NCBI GenBank assembly: GCA_013822265.1
Contig: PNKD01000026.1
Location: 1 to 39,596, forward strand
Source: Leptothrix sp. (in: b-proteobacteria)
Lineage (GTDB): Bacteria; Pseudomonadota; Gammaproteobacteria; Burkholderiales; Burkholderiaceae_C
DNA length: 39,596 nucleotides
Direction of reading: 5' to 3'
Part shown: one piece after another, positions 1 through 8,466 of the stretch
Numbering within the stretch: the stretch's first letter is position 1
How the letters are laid out: the number at the start of each line of letters is the position of its first letter
Program-made: the position numbers and the translations under genes
Notes under the pieces: generated by a model
The model's database searches: none
What the model was told of the DNA's origin: nothing
Seen by the model: only the letters and a program-made list of their open reading frames with translations

Positions 1-35
1 CGGAAGACGGAACGGGTTGTTCGCAGATGCGGTAG

Positions 36-206
36 GCCGCGCCAACGCCGCAGCAGAACCTGGACTCGCTGCTGCAGGCCTGCCCGGTCAACGGTATCGA
101 CGGCTACCGTTGCCTCGGAGCGCAACTCGCCGAGCTGCCCAGGGCCAGGACGGGCCAGGGCTTCGAGGCTCTGCTGCCCCGGCGCCTCAGCGCTGCCGAA
201 CGTTGA
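36..206 (+). pseudogene. Probable 3' end of an unrecognised gene, reading frame broken upstream
   Basis: From about position 45 to a TGA at 204-206 one plus-strand frame reads with the strong GC3 codon bias of the real genes here and has a protein-like composition (ending LLPRRLSAAER). Going back towards the window edge the same frame meets a TAG at 33-35, and no ATG with a ribosome binding site follows it. Either the gene enters from outside the window in another frame and a frameshift lies around 33-50, or this is a decayed remnant. It converges on the aminotransferase, leaving 32 bp between the two stops. I do not recognise the family. Confidence 0.3.
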
Positions 207-238
207 TCAGCAGACGGCGCTCGCCGCCAGGGTGCGGT

Positions 239-1459
239 TCATCCCATTGCCTGCAACGTCTTCGCCAGCCGCCCGCAGGCCGCGTCGAGCTGCGCCATCG
301 AGCTGGCAAAGGACAGGCGCACGAAGCGCTCGGCCTGCGCCGGACCGAAGTCGCGGCCGGGGGTCAGCGCCACATGGGCGCGGTGCATCTGGTCGAAGCA
401 GAAGTCCCAGCTGCTGGCACTGTGGTGGCTGCTGTCGAACCAGGCGTAGAACGCGCCATCGGGCGCCACGGGTACGGGCAGGCCCAGCGACTCGAGCGCC
501 GGCACGATGAAGTCGCGCCGGCGCCGGAACTCTGCGCGGCGGCGCTCGTACTCGTCCAGCGACTCGGCCTCGAAGCAGGCCAGCGCGGCATGCTGGGCCA
601 CGCTGCTGGCGCAGATGTAGAGGTTCTGCGCCAGTTTCTCCACCGGCGCCACCAGGGCCGGCGGCAGCACCATCCAGCCCAGGCGCCAGCCGGTCATGCC
701 GAAGTACTTGCTGAAGCTGTTGATGCTGATGACGTCGTCGCCGTGGCCCGCGCCCAGCGCCAGCGCGCTGTGACCGTAGGTCTCGTCGAAGCTGAGGCCG
801 AGGTAGATCTCGTCGACGATGGTGACACCGCCGCGCGCGCGCACGGCCTGCACGATGGCGGCCATCTGCGCCGGGTCCATAGACGTGCCCGTGGGGTTGC
901 TGGGTGAGGCCAGCAGCACGCCGCGCGTGGACGGCCCCCAGGCCGCGGCCACCGCGGCGGCGTCGAGCTGGAAGCGCCCCTCGGCCGTGGCCGGCAGCAG
1001 CCGCGGCGTGGCGCCGGCGGCGGTGACGAAGTGGCGGTTGCAGGGGTAGCACGGGTCGGGCATCAGCACCTCGTCGCCGGGCTCGAACAGCGCCTGCGTG
1101 ACGAGCTGCAGCGCCGCCGACGCACCCGCGGTGACGACGATGCGCGCCGGATCGACGGCGACGCCGAAACGCGACGCATACCAGCCGGCGATGCGTTCGC
1201 GCAGCGCCGGCAGCCCGACTGCATGCGTGTACTGCGTGTGGCCGGCCGTGATGGCCGCGATCGCAGCACGCTGCACCGCGGGCGCGGCGCCGAAGTCGGG
1301 CTCGCCGATGTTCAGGTAGATCATCGGCGTGCCACCCCGCGCCGGGTTGCAGGCCGGGCTGCGCGCGATGGCGTCGGCGGCCTTGGCGCACTCCATCACG
1401 TAGAAGGGCTCGATGCGATCGAGCCGGCCGGCAGTGCGGATCACGGCGCCTTCATTCAC
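239..1459 (-). CDS. Class I/II PLP-dependent aminotransferase
   Basis: A complete 406-residue fold-type I aminotransferase that transfers an amino group between an amino acid and a 2-oxo acid in the cytoplasm. Visible hallmarks are LNIGEPDF near residue 50, the SNPTGT motif, the VDEIY segment carrying the cofactor-ring Asp, and SFSKYFGMTGWR with the Schiff-base Lys at about residue 251. FVRLSFA near the C terminus carries the substrate-carboxylate Arg. Length and motifs fit the aspartate/alanine aminotransferase-like subgroup, but substrate specificity cannot be read from the sequence. The start lies 6 nt after the nusB stop, so it is probably the last gene of the ribB-ribH-nusB transcript. 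Its place after nusB is a recurring Burkholderiales arrangement and does not itself imply a role in riboflavin synthesis. Confidence 0.93.
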   Translation of the reverse strand: MNEGAVIRTAGRLDRIEPFYVMECAKAADAIARSPACNPARGGTPMIYLNIGEPDFGAAPAVQRAAIAAITAGHTQYTHAVGLPALRERIAGWYASRFGVAVDPARIVVTAGASAALQLVTQALFEPGDEVLMPDPCYPCNRHFVTAAGATPRLLPATAEGRFQLDAAAVAAAWGPSTRGVLLASPSNPTGTSMDPAQMAAIVQAVRARGGVTIVDEIYLGLSFDETYGHSALALGAGHGDDVISINSFSKYFGMTGWRLGWMVLPPALVAPVEKLAQNLYICASSVAQHAALACFEAESLDEYERRRAEFRRRRDFIVPALESLGLPVPVAPDGAFYAWFDSSHHSASSWDFCFDQMHRAHVALTPGRDFGPAQAERFVRLSFASSMAQLDAACGRLAKTLQAMG

Positions 1460-1465
1460 GGCTTC

Positions 1466-1993
1466 TCAGCGCCGCGCCGGCCGCGCTTCGTTGGGGCGCA
1501 GGTCGGCAGCGCACTTGTCGAGCACGCCGTTGACGTACTTGTGGCCGTCGGTGCCGCCGAAGCCCTTGGCCAGCTCCACCGCTTCGTTGATGGCCACGCG
1601 GTAGGGGATCTCCAGGCAGTTCATCAGCTCGTAGACGCCGATCATCAGCACGGCGTGTTCGACCGGGCTGAGCAGCGAGGTCTTGCGGTCGATGTGGCGC
1701 ACGAGCACGGCGTCTAGCGCAGCGGCCTGCTCGATGCCGCCGTGCAGCAGCGCGTCGAAGTGGGCGCGGTCGCACTTGGCAAAGTCCTCGAGCTCGCGCA
1801 CGTCGCCTTCGGCCGCGGCGCCGTCGCCACCGGCCACGAGCCAGCGGTACAGCCCCTGCAGCGCGAACTCGCGCGAGCGGCGGCGCGCCGACCGCGGCGG
1901 CGCACGCTTGGCCGCCGGCGCGGCACCGTCGGGCGCCGCGGCTGGCGGCGACTTGGCCGGGGGCACGATCTCGGGAGTCGGGGGCCGGCTCAT
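1466..1993 (-). CDS. nusB: Transcription antitermination factor NusB
   Basis: 175-residue NusB, the RNA-binding partner of NusE (S10) in rRNA antitermination complexes. After a basic, Pro/Ala-rich N-terminal extension of about 35 residues (longer than the E. coli protein) come the family segments [12 protein letters not shown], the central [15 protein letters not shown] stretch and the signature [19 protein letters not shown] followed by KYVNGVLDK. The start is chosen because its ATG overlaps the ribH stop as ATGA; the frame is open further upstream but runs through ribH. ribH-nusB is a conserved pair, here translationally coupled. The N-terminal extension is low-complexity and is the only unusual part. 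Confidence 0.95.
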   Translation of the reverse strand: MSRPPTPEIVPPAKSPPAAAPDGAAPAAKRAPPRSARRRSREFALQGLYRWLVAGGDGAAAEGDVRELEDFAKCDRAHFDALLHGGIEQAAALDAVLVRHIDRKTSLLSPVEHAVLMIGVYELMNCLEIPYRVAINEAVELAKGFGGTDGHKYVNGVLDKCAADLRPNEARPARR

Positions 1994-2454
1994 GACAGGT
2001 CTTCCAGCAGGTTGGCCATCTCCACGGCCACACGGGCGGCGTCGCGGCCCTTGCCTTCGGCGCGCGCCCAGGCCTGGGCCTCGTTCTCGACCGTGAGGAT
2101 GGCGTTGGCGATGGGCACGCCGGTGTCGAGCGCCACGCGCGAGACGCCGGCGCCGCTTTCGTTGGCCACCAGCTCGAAGTGGTAGGTCTCGCCGCGGATG
2201 ATGCAGCCCAGTGCCACCAGGGCGTCGAAGTCGCCGCTCTCGGCCAGGGCCTTGAGGGCGATCGGCACTTCCAGCGCGCCGGGCACGATGACGTGGCGGA
2301 TGTCGCTCTCGTCGACATCCAGCCGCTCCAGCTCGGCCCGGCACGCCTGGGCCAGCTTGGCGGTGAGCGCTTCGTTGAAGCGCGCCTGCACGATGCCGAT
2401 GCGCAGGCCCTCGCCTATCAGTTCGCCGGCATCGCCTTGGTCGGCTTCTTTCAT
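1990..2454 (-). CDS. ribH: 6,7-dimethyl-8-ribityllumazine synthase
   Basis: 154-residue lumazine synthase. It condenses 5-amino-6-ribitylaminouracil with 3,4-dihydroxy-2-butanone 4-phosphate, the penultimate step of riboflavin synthesis. Family landmarks are IGIVQARFN near residue 20, the substrate loop VPGALEVP near 58, and [13 protein letters not shown] with the catalytic His near 90. Length is normal for this icosahedral-type enzyme. It lies 40 nt downstream of ribB and overlaps nusB by 4 nt. It uses the product of the neighbouring ribB. The enzyme that uses its own product, riboflavin synthase (ribE), is not in the window. Confidence 0.96.
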   Translation of the reverse strand: MKEADQGDAGELIGEGLRIGIVQARFNEALTAKLAQACRAELERLDVDESDIRHVIVPGALEVPIALKALAESGDFDALVALGCIIRGETYHFELVANESGAGVSRVALDTGVPIANAILTVENEAQAWARAEGKGRDAARVAVEMANLLEDLS

Positions 2455-2494
2455 GGGGTGCTCTTCTTTCAGGCCGCGGGCGGCCTACAGGGGG

Positions 2495-3592
2495 TCAGGC
2501 CGCGGCGGGCGTGAACCCGCTGATTTCGAGACCGTAGCCGGCCATGCTGGGCATGCGGCGCGGGCTGCCCAGCAGGCGCATGCGGCTGACGCCGAGGTGG
2601 CGCAGGATCTGCGCGCCGACGCCGTAGGTGCGCAGATCCATCTGCGCGCGCGGGGCGATCACGGCGCGGCGCTCGGGCAGCAGCTGCGGCATCAGCGACG
2701 AGGTGTCGCCCGTGCAGTTCAGCAGCACGGCCACACCGCAGGGGCCGCTCTTCAGCGTCTGCAGCGCGGCGGTGAGGGGCCAGGAATGGCCGTTGCCGCG
2801 CGCGTCGAGCAGGTCGAGCGCAGTGAAGGGTTCGTGCACGCGAACCGGCACCTCGTCGCCGGGCTGCCACTCGCCGTGCGTGAGCGCCAGGTGCAGGCCG
2901 CCGCTCTTGTCGTGGAAGGCCGTGCAATGGAAGTCGCCCTGCGGCGTGTGCAGCGTGCGGGCGCCCAGGCGTTCGATCAGCGTCTCGTTGCGGCTGCGGT
3001 GGCCGATGAGGTCGGCGATGGTGCCGATCTTCAGGCCATGCTCCTGCGCGAAGACCTGCAGGTCGGGCAGGCGGGCCATGGTGCCGTCGTCCTTCATGAT
3101 CTCGCAGATCACCGCGGCAGGGCTCAGGCCGGCCATGCCGGCAAGGTCGCAGCCGGCCTCGGTGTGGCCGGCGCGCATGAGCACGCCGCCTTCTTGCGCC
3201 TGCAGCGGGAAGACATGGCCGGGCTGTACAAGGTCGCAGGCCAGCGTGTCGCGTGCCACGGCCACCTGCACGGTGCGCGCGCGGTCGGCGGCCGAGATGC
3301 CGGTGGTGACGCCGGTGGCGGCTTCGATGGACACCGTGAAGGCCGTGCCGTGTTTGGTGCCGTTGCGGCTGGCCATCGGCGGCAGCTGCAGGTGCTCGCA
3401 GCGCTCGCGGGTGAGCGTCAGGCAGATCAGGCCGCGCGCATGGCGGGCCATGAAGTTGACGGCCTCGGGGGTCACGTGGTCGGCCGCCAGCACCAGGTCG
3501 CCTTCGTTCTCGCGGTCTTCTTCGTCGACCAGGATCACCATGCGGCCCGCCGCCAGCTCGGCCACGAGCTCGGGAATGGGGGAAATCGGCAT
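2495..3592 (-). CDS. ribB: 3,4-dihydroxy-2-butanone 4-phosphate synthase with degenerate GTP cyclohydrolase II-like domain
   Basis: 365 residues in two domains. Residues 1-200 are a full DHBP synthase with the acidic metal-binding loop [10 protein letters not shown] near residue 24, HTEAGCDL near 142 and the substrate-contact segment AVICEIM. Residues from about 205 to the end follow the GTP cyclohydrolase II fold, but the Cys-rich zinc site and its flanking catalytic signature are missing: where GECLTGD...RCDC is expected the sequence runs [15 protein letters not shown] with no cysteines. This matches the widespread proteobacterial variant called RibBX, in which only DHBP synthase is active and a separate ribA supplies cyclohydrolase activity. 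It heads the ribB-ribH-nusB-aminotransferase run. The space to the upstream gene is only 92 nt, too short for an FMN riboswitch, and none is visible. Confidence 0.94.
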   Translation of the reverse strand: MPISPIPELVAELAAGRMVILVDEEDRENEGDLVLAADHVTPEAVNFMARHARGLICLTLTRERCEHLQLPPMASRNGTKHGTAFTVSIEAATGVTTGISAADRARTVQVAVARDTLACDLVQPGHVFPLQAQEGGVLMRAGHTEAGCDLAGMAGLSPAAVICEIMKDDGTMARLPDLQVFAQEHGLKIGTIADLIGHRSRNETLIERLGARTLHTPQGDFHCTAFHDKSGGLHLALTHGEWQPGDEVPVRVHEPFTALDLLDARGNGHSWPLTAALQTLKSGPCGVAVLLNCTGDTSSLMPQLLPERRAVIAPRAQMDLRTYGVGAQILRHLGVSRMRLLGSPRRMPSMAGYGLEISGFTPAAA

Positions 3593-3624
3593 CTGGGGAT
3601 TGTAGGTGGCGGGCCGGAATGCAA

Positions 3625-3651
3625 CAGGCCGACCCTTGCGGGGCCGGCCTG
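3625..3651 (-). terminator. Hairpin after the PEP-CTERM gene
   Basis: A GC-rich inverted repeat (7 bp, one A-C mismatch, 3 bp, short loop) lies between the PEP-CTERM stop and the ribB start. Read on the minus strand it is followed by TTGCATT, a poor U tract. It may end the PEP-CTERM transcript before ribB. Function is inferred from position and structure only. Confidence 0.4.
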
Positions 3652-3684
3652 TGGACTGTCGAGGGCGACCTTGCGGAGATCGCG

Positions 3685-4512
3685 TCAGGTGCGGCGCTGT
3701 GCCTTGCGCGCCCAGCCAGCCGCGAACAGCGCCAGGCCGACAAGGGCCAGCGAGCCGGGTTCGGGGGCCGGGTTGGGTGGAGTCGTGGTGCGCAGGTTGC
3801 CCACTATGATGTCGTCGAAGCCGAGGTAGTCTTGATCGCCGAGACCTATACCCGACGGCTGGCCGATCCGGAAGACAATGCGGTCGAACACCGTGTCCGA
3901 GGCGAAACCGAAGAAGATCAGCGAGCCGTCCTGCACGGCGGCGGCACCGGTGCGCAAGGGCAAAGCGCTGCCGTCCGACTGCGTGAACACGTTCTGGAAA
4001 ACACTCTGGGCGCCGTCGAAGAGTTCGATCTCGAGTGAGCCGGCAAAGTCGTTGAAATCGGTGCCGTAGAAGCCGAAGGCCCCCACGTCACCAGCCAATT
4101 GGATGGTGAAGCCGTAGTCGCTCTCGAACCAGCGCCCTGTTGCCGCGCCACTGGTCGTGTTGAAGCGCCCCGAGACGGCAGTGCCACTTTGGACTGCCCC
4201 ACCGTCGAGCGTACCGGGGACGGGAGTGGCTTGGCTGAGCCCGGACCCGCTGGCACCGAACACCCCCAAGGAACTCGATCCAAGTGAACCGGCCGCGATG
4301 TTCTCGAACGTCTCGCTCATCGTCACGGCCACGGCGTCGGTGAACAGCCCCTGCGTGATGCTGGGATCGCAGTTCGTGGCGGCCGCGGGACAGCCCGGGG
4401 GAAAGCCGCCGCTGGCGGTCGGCGCATTGCCGAAGTAGTAGAGGGGTGCGGCATGAGCGGTAGCCACGGCCAGCGTGCCCACCGCAACCTTGATCAGATT
4501 CCCGAACTTCAT
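3685..4512 (-). CDS. PEP-CTERM sorting domain protein (exported)
   Basis: 275-residue secreted protein. It has an N-terminal signal peptide (about residues 1-21, ending AHA), a Ser/Gly/Thr-rich beta-type body resembling the jellyroll domains common in this class, and a C-terminal sorting tail. The tail is PAPEPGSLALVG (the PEP motif), a hydrophobic helix and a basic end, ARKAQRRT. Such tails are recognised by exosortase and anchor proteins linked to exopolysaccharide or biofilm matrix; no exosortase gene is in this window. The start has a GGAG ribosome binding site. A sigma-54-like promoter lies about 50 bp upstream, so the gene seems to be a separately regulated unit inserted in the riboflavin cluster between ribD and ribB. 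The body has no recognised catalytic motif. Confidence 0.9.
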   Translation of the reverse strand: MKFGNLIKVAVGTLAVATAHAAPLYYFGNAPTASGGFPPGCPAAATNCDPSITQGLFTDAVAVTMSETFENIAAGSLGSSSLGVFGASGSGLSQATPVPGTLDGGAVQSGTAVSGRFNTTSGAATGRWFESDYGFTIQLAGDVGAFGFYGTDFNDFAGSLEIELFDGAQSVFQNVFTQSDGSALPLRTGAAAVQDGSLIFFGFASDTVFDRIVFRIGQPSGIGLGDQDYLGFDDIIVGNLRTTTPPNPAPEPGSLALVGLALFAAGWARKAQRRT

Positions 4513-4563
4513 ACTTGTTCTCCGTGACCCACGTGACCCTTCCAGGGTCTTTGTAAGGGTGGC

Positions 4564-4580
4564 TGCAAGACTGATACCAA
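4564..4580 (-). promoter_or_regulatory. Candidate sigma-54 (RpoN) promoter of the PEP-CTERM gene
   Basis: On the minus strand the sequence TTGGTATCAGTCTTGCA shows the two invariant dinucleotides of sigma-54 promoters, GG and GC, exactly 10 bp apart, with TTGG and TTGCA flanks close to the consensus TTGGCAC-N5-TTGCA. The predicted start site lies about 40 nt before the ATG of the PEP-CTERM gene. PEP-CTERM and exopolysaccharide genes in Betaproteobacteria are known to be controlled by RpoN with the PrsK/PrsR two-component system, which fits. The surrounding 60 bp are markedly AT-richer than the neighbouring genes. Confidence 0.55.
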
Positions 4581-4623
4581 CGACAGATAAATCCTATAGA
4601 TCAAACACTTACGCTACCACCCC

Positions 4624-5808
4624 TCACATGCACGTACCCCCGTGTGTAAAGGGCGCCGACGCCGGGTTCACCCCCCGACCTGGGTGGCTCAGGGGCAGCG
4701 CGTTTGCGGGCGCCAGGCGCAGCCGCAGGTCCGGCCCGATCTGGCGGGCCTCCAGCAACTGCAGTCGCAGGCCGTCGTCGACGACCTGCAGGCCGGGCCA
4801 ATCGACCCAGCCGCGGCCGCCGCCCAGCAGCACGGGTGCGACATAAGCCAGCACCTCGTCGGCCAGCCCGGCCCCGAGCAGCGCGCCGGTCAGCCCTGCC
4901 CCGGCCTCGACGTGCACCTCGTTGATGGCGCGATCAGCCAGCACCTGCAGCAGCGCTGCGAGGTCGACCCGACCGTCGGGCGCGGGCAGGGCCAGCAGTT
5001 CGACGCCCCGCGCGCGCAGGTCCGATGCAGCATGGGAGCTGGCGACGGCAGTGGCGATCCAGGCTGTGCCTGGCGCATCCAGCAACCGTGCCGGCGGCGG
5101 CGTGCGCAGTGTGCTGTCCACGACTACCCGCACGGGCTGCAGCACCGTGGGCACCAGGCGAACGTCCAAGCGCGGATCGTCGGCCAGCACGGTGCCGATG
5201 CCGGTCAGCACGGCGCCGGCACGGCGGCGCCAGGCGTGGCCATCGGCGCGGGCCTCGGGGCTGGTGATCCACTGGCTGGCGCCGTTGGCCAGCGCCGTGC
5301 GGCCGTCCAGCGAACTGGCGATCTTCACGCGCACCCAGGGGCGGCGGCGCAGCACACGCGAGAAGAAGCCGATGTTCAGTGCCCAGGCCTGCTCGGCGAT
5401 GTCGGCCGGCGCGAAGTCGACCTCGATGCCGGCAGTGCGAAGCCGGGCGATGCCTTCGCCCGCCACCTGCGGAAACGGGTCGGCCAGCGCCACCACCACG
5501 CGCCGCAGCCGGGCCGCGACGAGTGCGTCGCAGCAGGGTGGTGTGCGGCCGTGATGGGCGCAGGGTTCCAGCGTGACCCAGGCCGTGGCGCCCCGGACGG
5601 ACCGGCCCGCCGCCGCCGCATCGCGCAACGCCATGATCTCGGCGTGGGGCCCGCCGGCCTGCTGCGTGTGACCGCGGCCGAAGACCGCGCCGGCTTCGTC
5701 GCCGATGACGCAGCCGACCCGGGGGTTGGGGTCGGACAGGCTGATGGCCTGCTCGGCCAAGGCCAGTGCTTCGCTCAGCCGGTCGCGGTCGAGTTTGGAG
5801 GTCGTCAA
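4624..5808 (-). CDS. ribD: Bifunctional pyrimidine deaminase/reductase of riboflavin synthesis
   Basis: 394-residue RibD with both domains. The N-terminal deaminase shows PNPRVGCVIG near residue 28, the zinc ligands in GGPHAE (near 55) and LEPCAHHGRTPPC (near 82). The C-terminal reductase shows VKIASSLDGRTA and GIGTVLADDPRL and ends near VAPVLLGGGR. It deaminates the GTP-derived pyrimidine and reduces its ribosyl side chain. The last 25 residues (after RLRLAPAN) look unrelated to the family and may be a read-through extension. The gene starts 28 nt after the pilV stop, so it may be co-transcribed with the pilin operon. It is separated from ribB by the PEP-CTERM gene. Confidence 0.95.
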   Translation of the reverse strand: MTTSKLDRDRLSEALALAEQAISLSDPNPRVGCVIGDEAGAVFGRGHTQQAGGPHAEIMALRDAAAAGRSVRGATAWVTLEPCAHHGRTPPCCDALVAARLRRVVVALADPFPQVAGEGIARLRTAGIEVDFAPADIAEQAWALNIGFFSRVLRRRPWVRVKIASSLDGRTALANGASQWITSPEARADGHAWRRRAGAVLTGIGTVLADDPRLDVRLVPTVLQPVRVVVDSTLRTPPPARLLDAPGTAWIATAVASSHAASDLRARGVELLALPAPDGRVDLAALLQVLADRAINEVHVEAGAGLTGALLGAGLADEVLAYVAPVLLGGGRGWVDWPGLQVVDDGLRLQLLEARQIGPDLRLRLAPANALPLSHPGRGVNPASAPFTHGGTCM

Positions 5809-5836
5809 CGGCGGGCCCGTGTCGGAGGGCAGGATC

Positions 5837-7108
5837 TCAGGGATTGTCGTAAGTGGGGCTGCCGTCCTGGTGCAACAGGGTGTTCGAGTTGAACGGGTCG
5901 TCGGCGGCAGGCGTTTCGGTCGGGCAGTTGTAGCTCGCGCTGATGACCAGGAAGTTCTGGTTCGTCAGGCCTGCGCCTGCCAGGCTGCCGTTGGTGGTGT
6001 AGTCCAGCGGATGGTCGATGTTGTTGGTGCCTGCGTTGGTCGACAGCGGCGTATAGCGGCAGACCTTGTAGTTCGACGTGCCCGGTGTCGCCGTGATGTC
6101 CCAGTCCGCGCCGTTCGAGAAGTCCTGCGGCGCGATGCGCAAGCGCCCCGACCAGGTGCGGGCGGTGTTGCTGAAGATCAGGCAGTTGTAGACCACCTCG
6201 CGGCGTGTGGCGGCTTCCATCGCGTTGTCGGTCGAATCGTCGAAGCAGCTGGTCCCGGGCGAGGGGTGCCCGGTGCTCGTCAAGGCGAGCACGACCGTGA
6301 GATTGAGTGTGCCACCGTTCGGTGACTCGGCCTCGGCCACCGTCGGATGGCCGTTCGCGAACCGCACATAGCCGCTTAGCAGCTGGGCCGTGGTGCTGGT
6401 GCAACTCGCCAGATTGTCCCGGAAAGTGGCGTTGGCGAGCGAAGCGCTGGTGCTCGAGGCATCTACCGTGCACAGGTTGGTCACCAGGCCGGTGAGGTTG
6501 TTGAACACCCAGGCCACCGTGCCCCCTGTGCCTTGGGGTGGCTTGAAGACGCTCAACTGGGAGTCGGGCAGGGCAAAAGCCGTGATCGGCACGCTGCGGT
6601 GGCGCCCGCGCGGCGCTGCAAAATTAGGATCTCGCGAAGGCGGCAGCGCCAGCGAGCCCGGCAGTTCCGGCGGCACGCCGGCGATCAGCGAACGCAGCTC
6701 GACCGCCTGGAAGGCGCCGTTGCGGTCGGTCCAGTCGACGGTGACGGCCACCGGCTTCATGGCCGCCGAGTTGGCGACGGCGGGCGCGACGACGGTGCTG
6801 TAGAAGGTGGTGTTAAGCCGGCCATCCAGCGCCGTGCCGGCCACCGCTACTGCAGCCCGAGCCACGGTCGCGATCTCTGAGAAATCGATCTCGCCCGGCG
6901 TGCCGGCCATGGCCGAGTAGGCGCGGTAGTTCTCCATCGTCTCCTGCGCGATGCGCATGGCTTCTGTGCGTTGCCGCGCCAGGTCGCCGCTGCCGCGCAG
7001 CGTGGTTTGCACACCCACCAAAGCCAGCATGCCGAAGGCCATCACGCCCAGGGCCACGATGGCCTCTATCAGCGATACGCCACGTTGTGATGTCTGTCGA
7101 CGCATCAT
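5837..7108 (-). CDS. pilV: PilV-like type IV pilus minor pilin, enlarged
   Basis: 423 residues. The short leader ends in Gly before VSLIEAIVALGVMAFGML, a class III prepilin motif (cleavage after Gly, Glu at +5) with the usual hydrophobic helix. Typical PilV proteins are about 150-200 residues; here a long Ser/Thr/Asn-rich beta-type region with several cysteines follows. The ATG overlaps the pilX stop as ATGA, which fixes the start; the frame remains open upstream only as a shadow of pilX. It is the last pilin gene of the operon and lies directly before ribD. Role inferred: part of the minor-pilin priming complex at the pilus tip. The large C-terminal region has no match I recognise. Confidence 0.82.
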   Translation of the reverse strand: MMRRQTSQRGVSLIEAIVALGVMAFGMLALVGVQTTLRGSGDLARQRTEAMRIAQETMENYRAYSAMAGTPGEIDFSEIATVARAAVAVAGTALDGRLNTTFYSTVVAPAVANSAAMKPVAVTVDWTDRNGAFQAVELRSLIAGVPPELPGSLALPPSRDPNFAAPRGRHRSVPITAFALPDSQLSVFKPPQGTGGTVAWVFNNLTGLVTNLCTVDASSTSASLANATFRDNLASCTSTTAQLLSGYVRFANGHPTVAEAESPNGGTLNLTVVLALTSTGHPSPGTSCFDDSTDNAMEAATRREVVYNCLIFSNTARTWSGRLRIAPQDFSNGADWDITATPGTSNYKVCRYTPLSTNAGTNNIDHPLDYTTNGSLAGAGLTNQNFLVISASYNCPTETPAADDPFNSNTLLHQDGSPTYDNP

Positions 7109-8466
7109 GGCGCCCTCCCTCGGAAGTCGTCCCAACCGCCCGGCGCGCGCACGAACGAGCCACTGCGCAGCCGCAGCGACTTGAGGACTGCGTTGTTCAT
7201 CACCACGGTGGCGTTGGCCGTGGCGGCCAGATTGCCTTCGACGAAGGCCGCACCCTGGATGTCGACGGCATTCGATCCCTGCCAGTTGCCGCCGCGGGAA
7301 TAGACGAGGCCGAAGACGCGGACGTTGGCCGCCGCAATGTTCAGCGGCCCGTCGACGACGACTATCGCCGGGCCGGCGACGCTGGTGTCTGCCGGGTTTG
7401 GCAACGAGCCGATGGTGCCGGCAGATTCCAGTGTCAGGCCATTGGGTGATGTCACCCAGATCACGCGGTCGGGGTTCTTCGCCACGGCGTCGGCCAGGGC
7501 GGCGCGGCAACCTGCCAGCGGGCAGTCGAGCCGGACCGCAGCGGGTTGGGCACCATAGGTGTCGGGCCACATGCTGAACACGGACGCGAAGACACGGTTG
7601 TTCGCGCCGACCAGCGCGCTGAGCGTGGCATCGCTCTGCACCACAGAAGCCGGGCCCGGCGTGCCAGGCACGCTGCGCAGGGTCCAGCCGCTCGACGCGA
7701 TGGCGCCGCCGTTGAGCATCCCGCCCATCTGGACCGTCGTGCCGCCCAGGTCCGGGTCAGTGTTGTAGACGCTGACAGTCGAGGCGGCCGCATCGCCCAG
7801 TACCGTCAGCGCGGCGCCCGGCGGCGTGGGCAGCGCGCTGGTGAGGGCGGCTACGACGGCGATGCTGGCGCGTCCTTCTAGAGCAACTGCGGTCGTGTTG
7901 GTATGGTCCAGGCAGGCGTTGTCGAGTTTCGTGCAGCCGTTGGACTCGATGCGGACAAGTCCCGGGCGTGTGATGGGGAGGTTGGTGGTGGGACTGCCGG
8001 TGACGGTGAAACGTACGCGGAATGCCGGAAAAACGCCCGCACCAGCGGGTGCAGACAACGTGGGCGAGCCCGTTGTCGGGCAACTGCAGATCCAGCCTCC
8101 GGCACCGTCGGAGACACAGCTCGGCCACAGCGCGGTCGAACGCGGTGTCACCATGCCCGTGACCGCATCAATGATGAGGTACCGCTGGCGGAAGCTGGTA
8201 TCAGCCGTGGTCGCCCCTGCTTCAAGGCAGTTGGCACCGATGCGGCCGCTGTTGAGCATGGTCATGGCCCACTCCAGGCCAGCCTCGGCGGCCTCGTAGG
8301 CCTGCGTCGCGCGGTACTGGTTGACGGAGGTGCGCTGCTCGAAGATGAGGTTTCGGCTCGTGTACGCCGCCACGAGCGACATCAGGAAGAAGAGCACCAT
8401 GATGACGATCAGCGAAGCCGCGCCTGCCTGTGGCCGCGCCGCCGTGCCGTGCCGTACCTGCTTCAT
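7105..8466 (-). CDS. pilX: PilX-like minor pilin, enlarged
   Basis: 453 residues from the ATG that overlaps the pilW stop as ATGA; another ATG three codons upstream is possible. After a basic leader the sequence AGAASLIVIMVLFFLMSLVAAY gives a pilin-type membrane helix lacking Glu5, as usual in PilX, followed by the conserved EAAEAGLEWA helix. PilX proteins are commonly about 200 residues. Here the C-terminal 300 residues are Ala/Gly/Val-rich, with several Cys and a final stretch (VVVDGPLNIAAANVRVFGLVYS and onward) of short hydrophobic strands that look like a beta-solenoid. Coupled to pilW and pilV. Expected to act in pilus assembly or adhesion at the inner membrane or tip. Confidence 0.8.
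   Translation of the reverse strand: MKQVRHGTAARPQAGAASLIVIMVLFFLMSLVAAYTSRNLIFEQRTSVNQYRATQAYEAAEAGLEWAMTMLNSGRIGANCLEAGATTADTSFRQRYLIIDAVTGMVTPRSTALWPSCVSDGAGGWICSCPTTGSPTLSAPAGAGVFPAFRVRFTVTGSPTTNLPITRPGLVRIESNGCTKLDNACLDHTNTTAVALEGRASIAVVAALTSALPTPPGAALTVLGDAAASTVSVYNTDPDLGGTTVQMGGMLNGGAIASSGWTLRSVPGTPGPASVVQSDATLSALVGANNRVFASVFSMWPDTYGAQPAAVRLDCPLAGCRAALADAVAKNPDRVIWVTSPNGLTLESAGTIGSLPNPADTSVAGPAIVVVDGPLNIAAANVRVFGLVYSRGGNWQGSNAVDIQGAAFVEGNLAATANATVVMNNAVLKSLRLRSGSFVRAPGGWDDFRGRAP

Noticed and set aside
3593-3684. FMN riboswitch upstream of ribB
   Set aside because: The gap is 92 nt, shorter than the aptamer with its platform, and holds only a simple hairpin belonging to the preceding gene.
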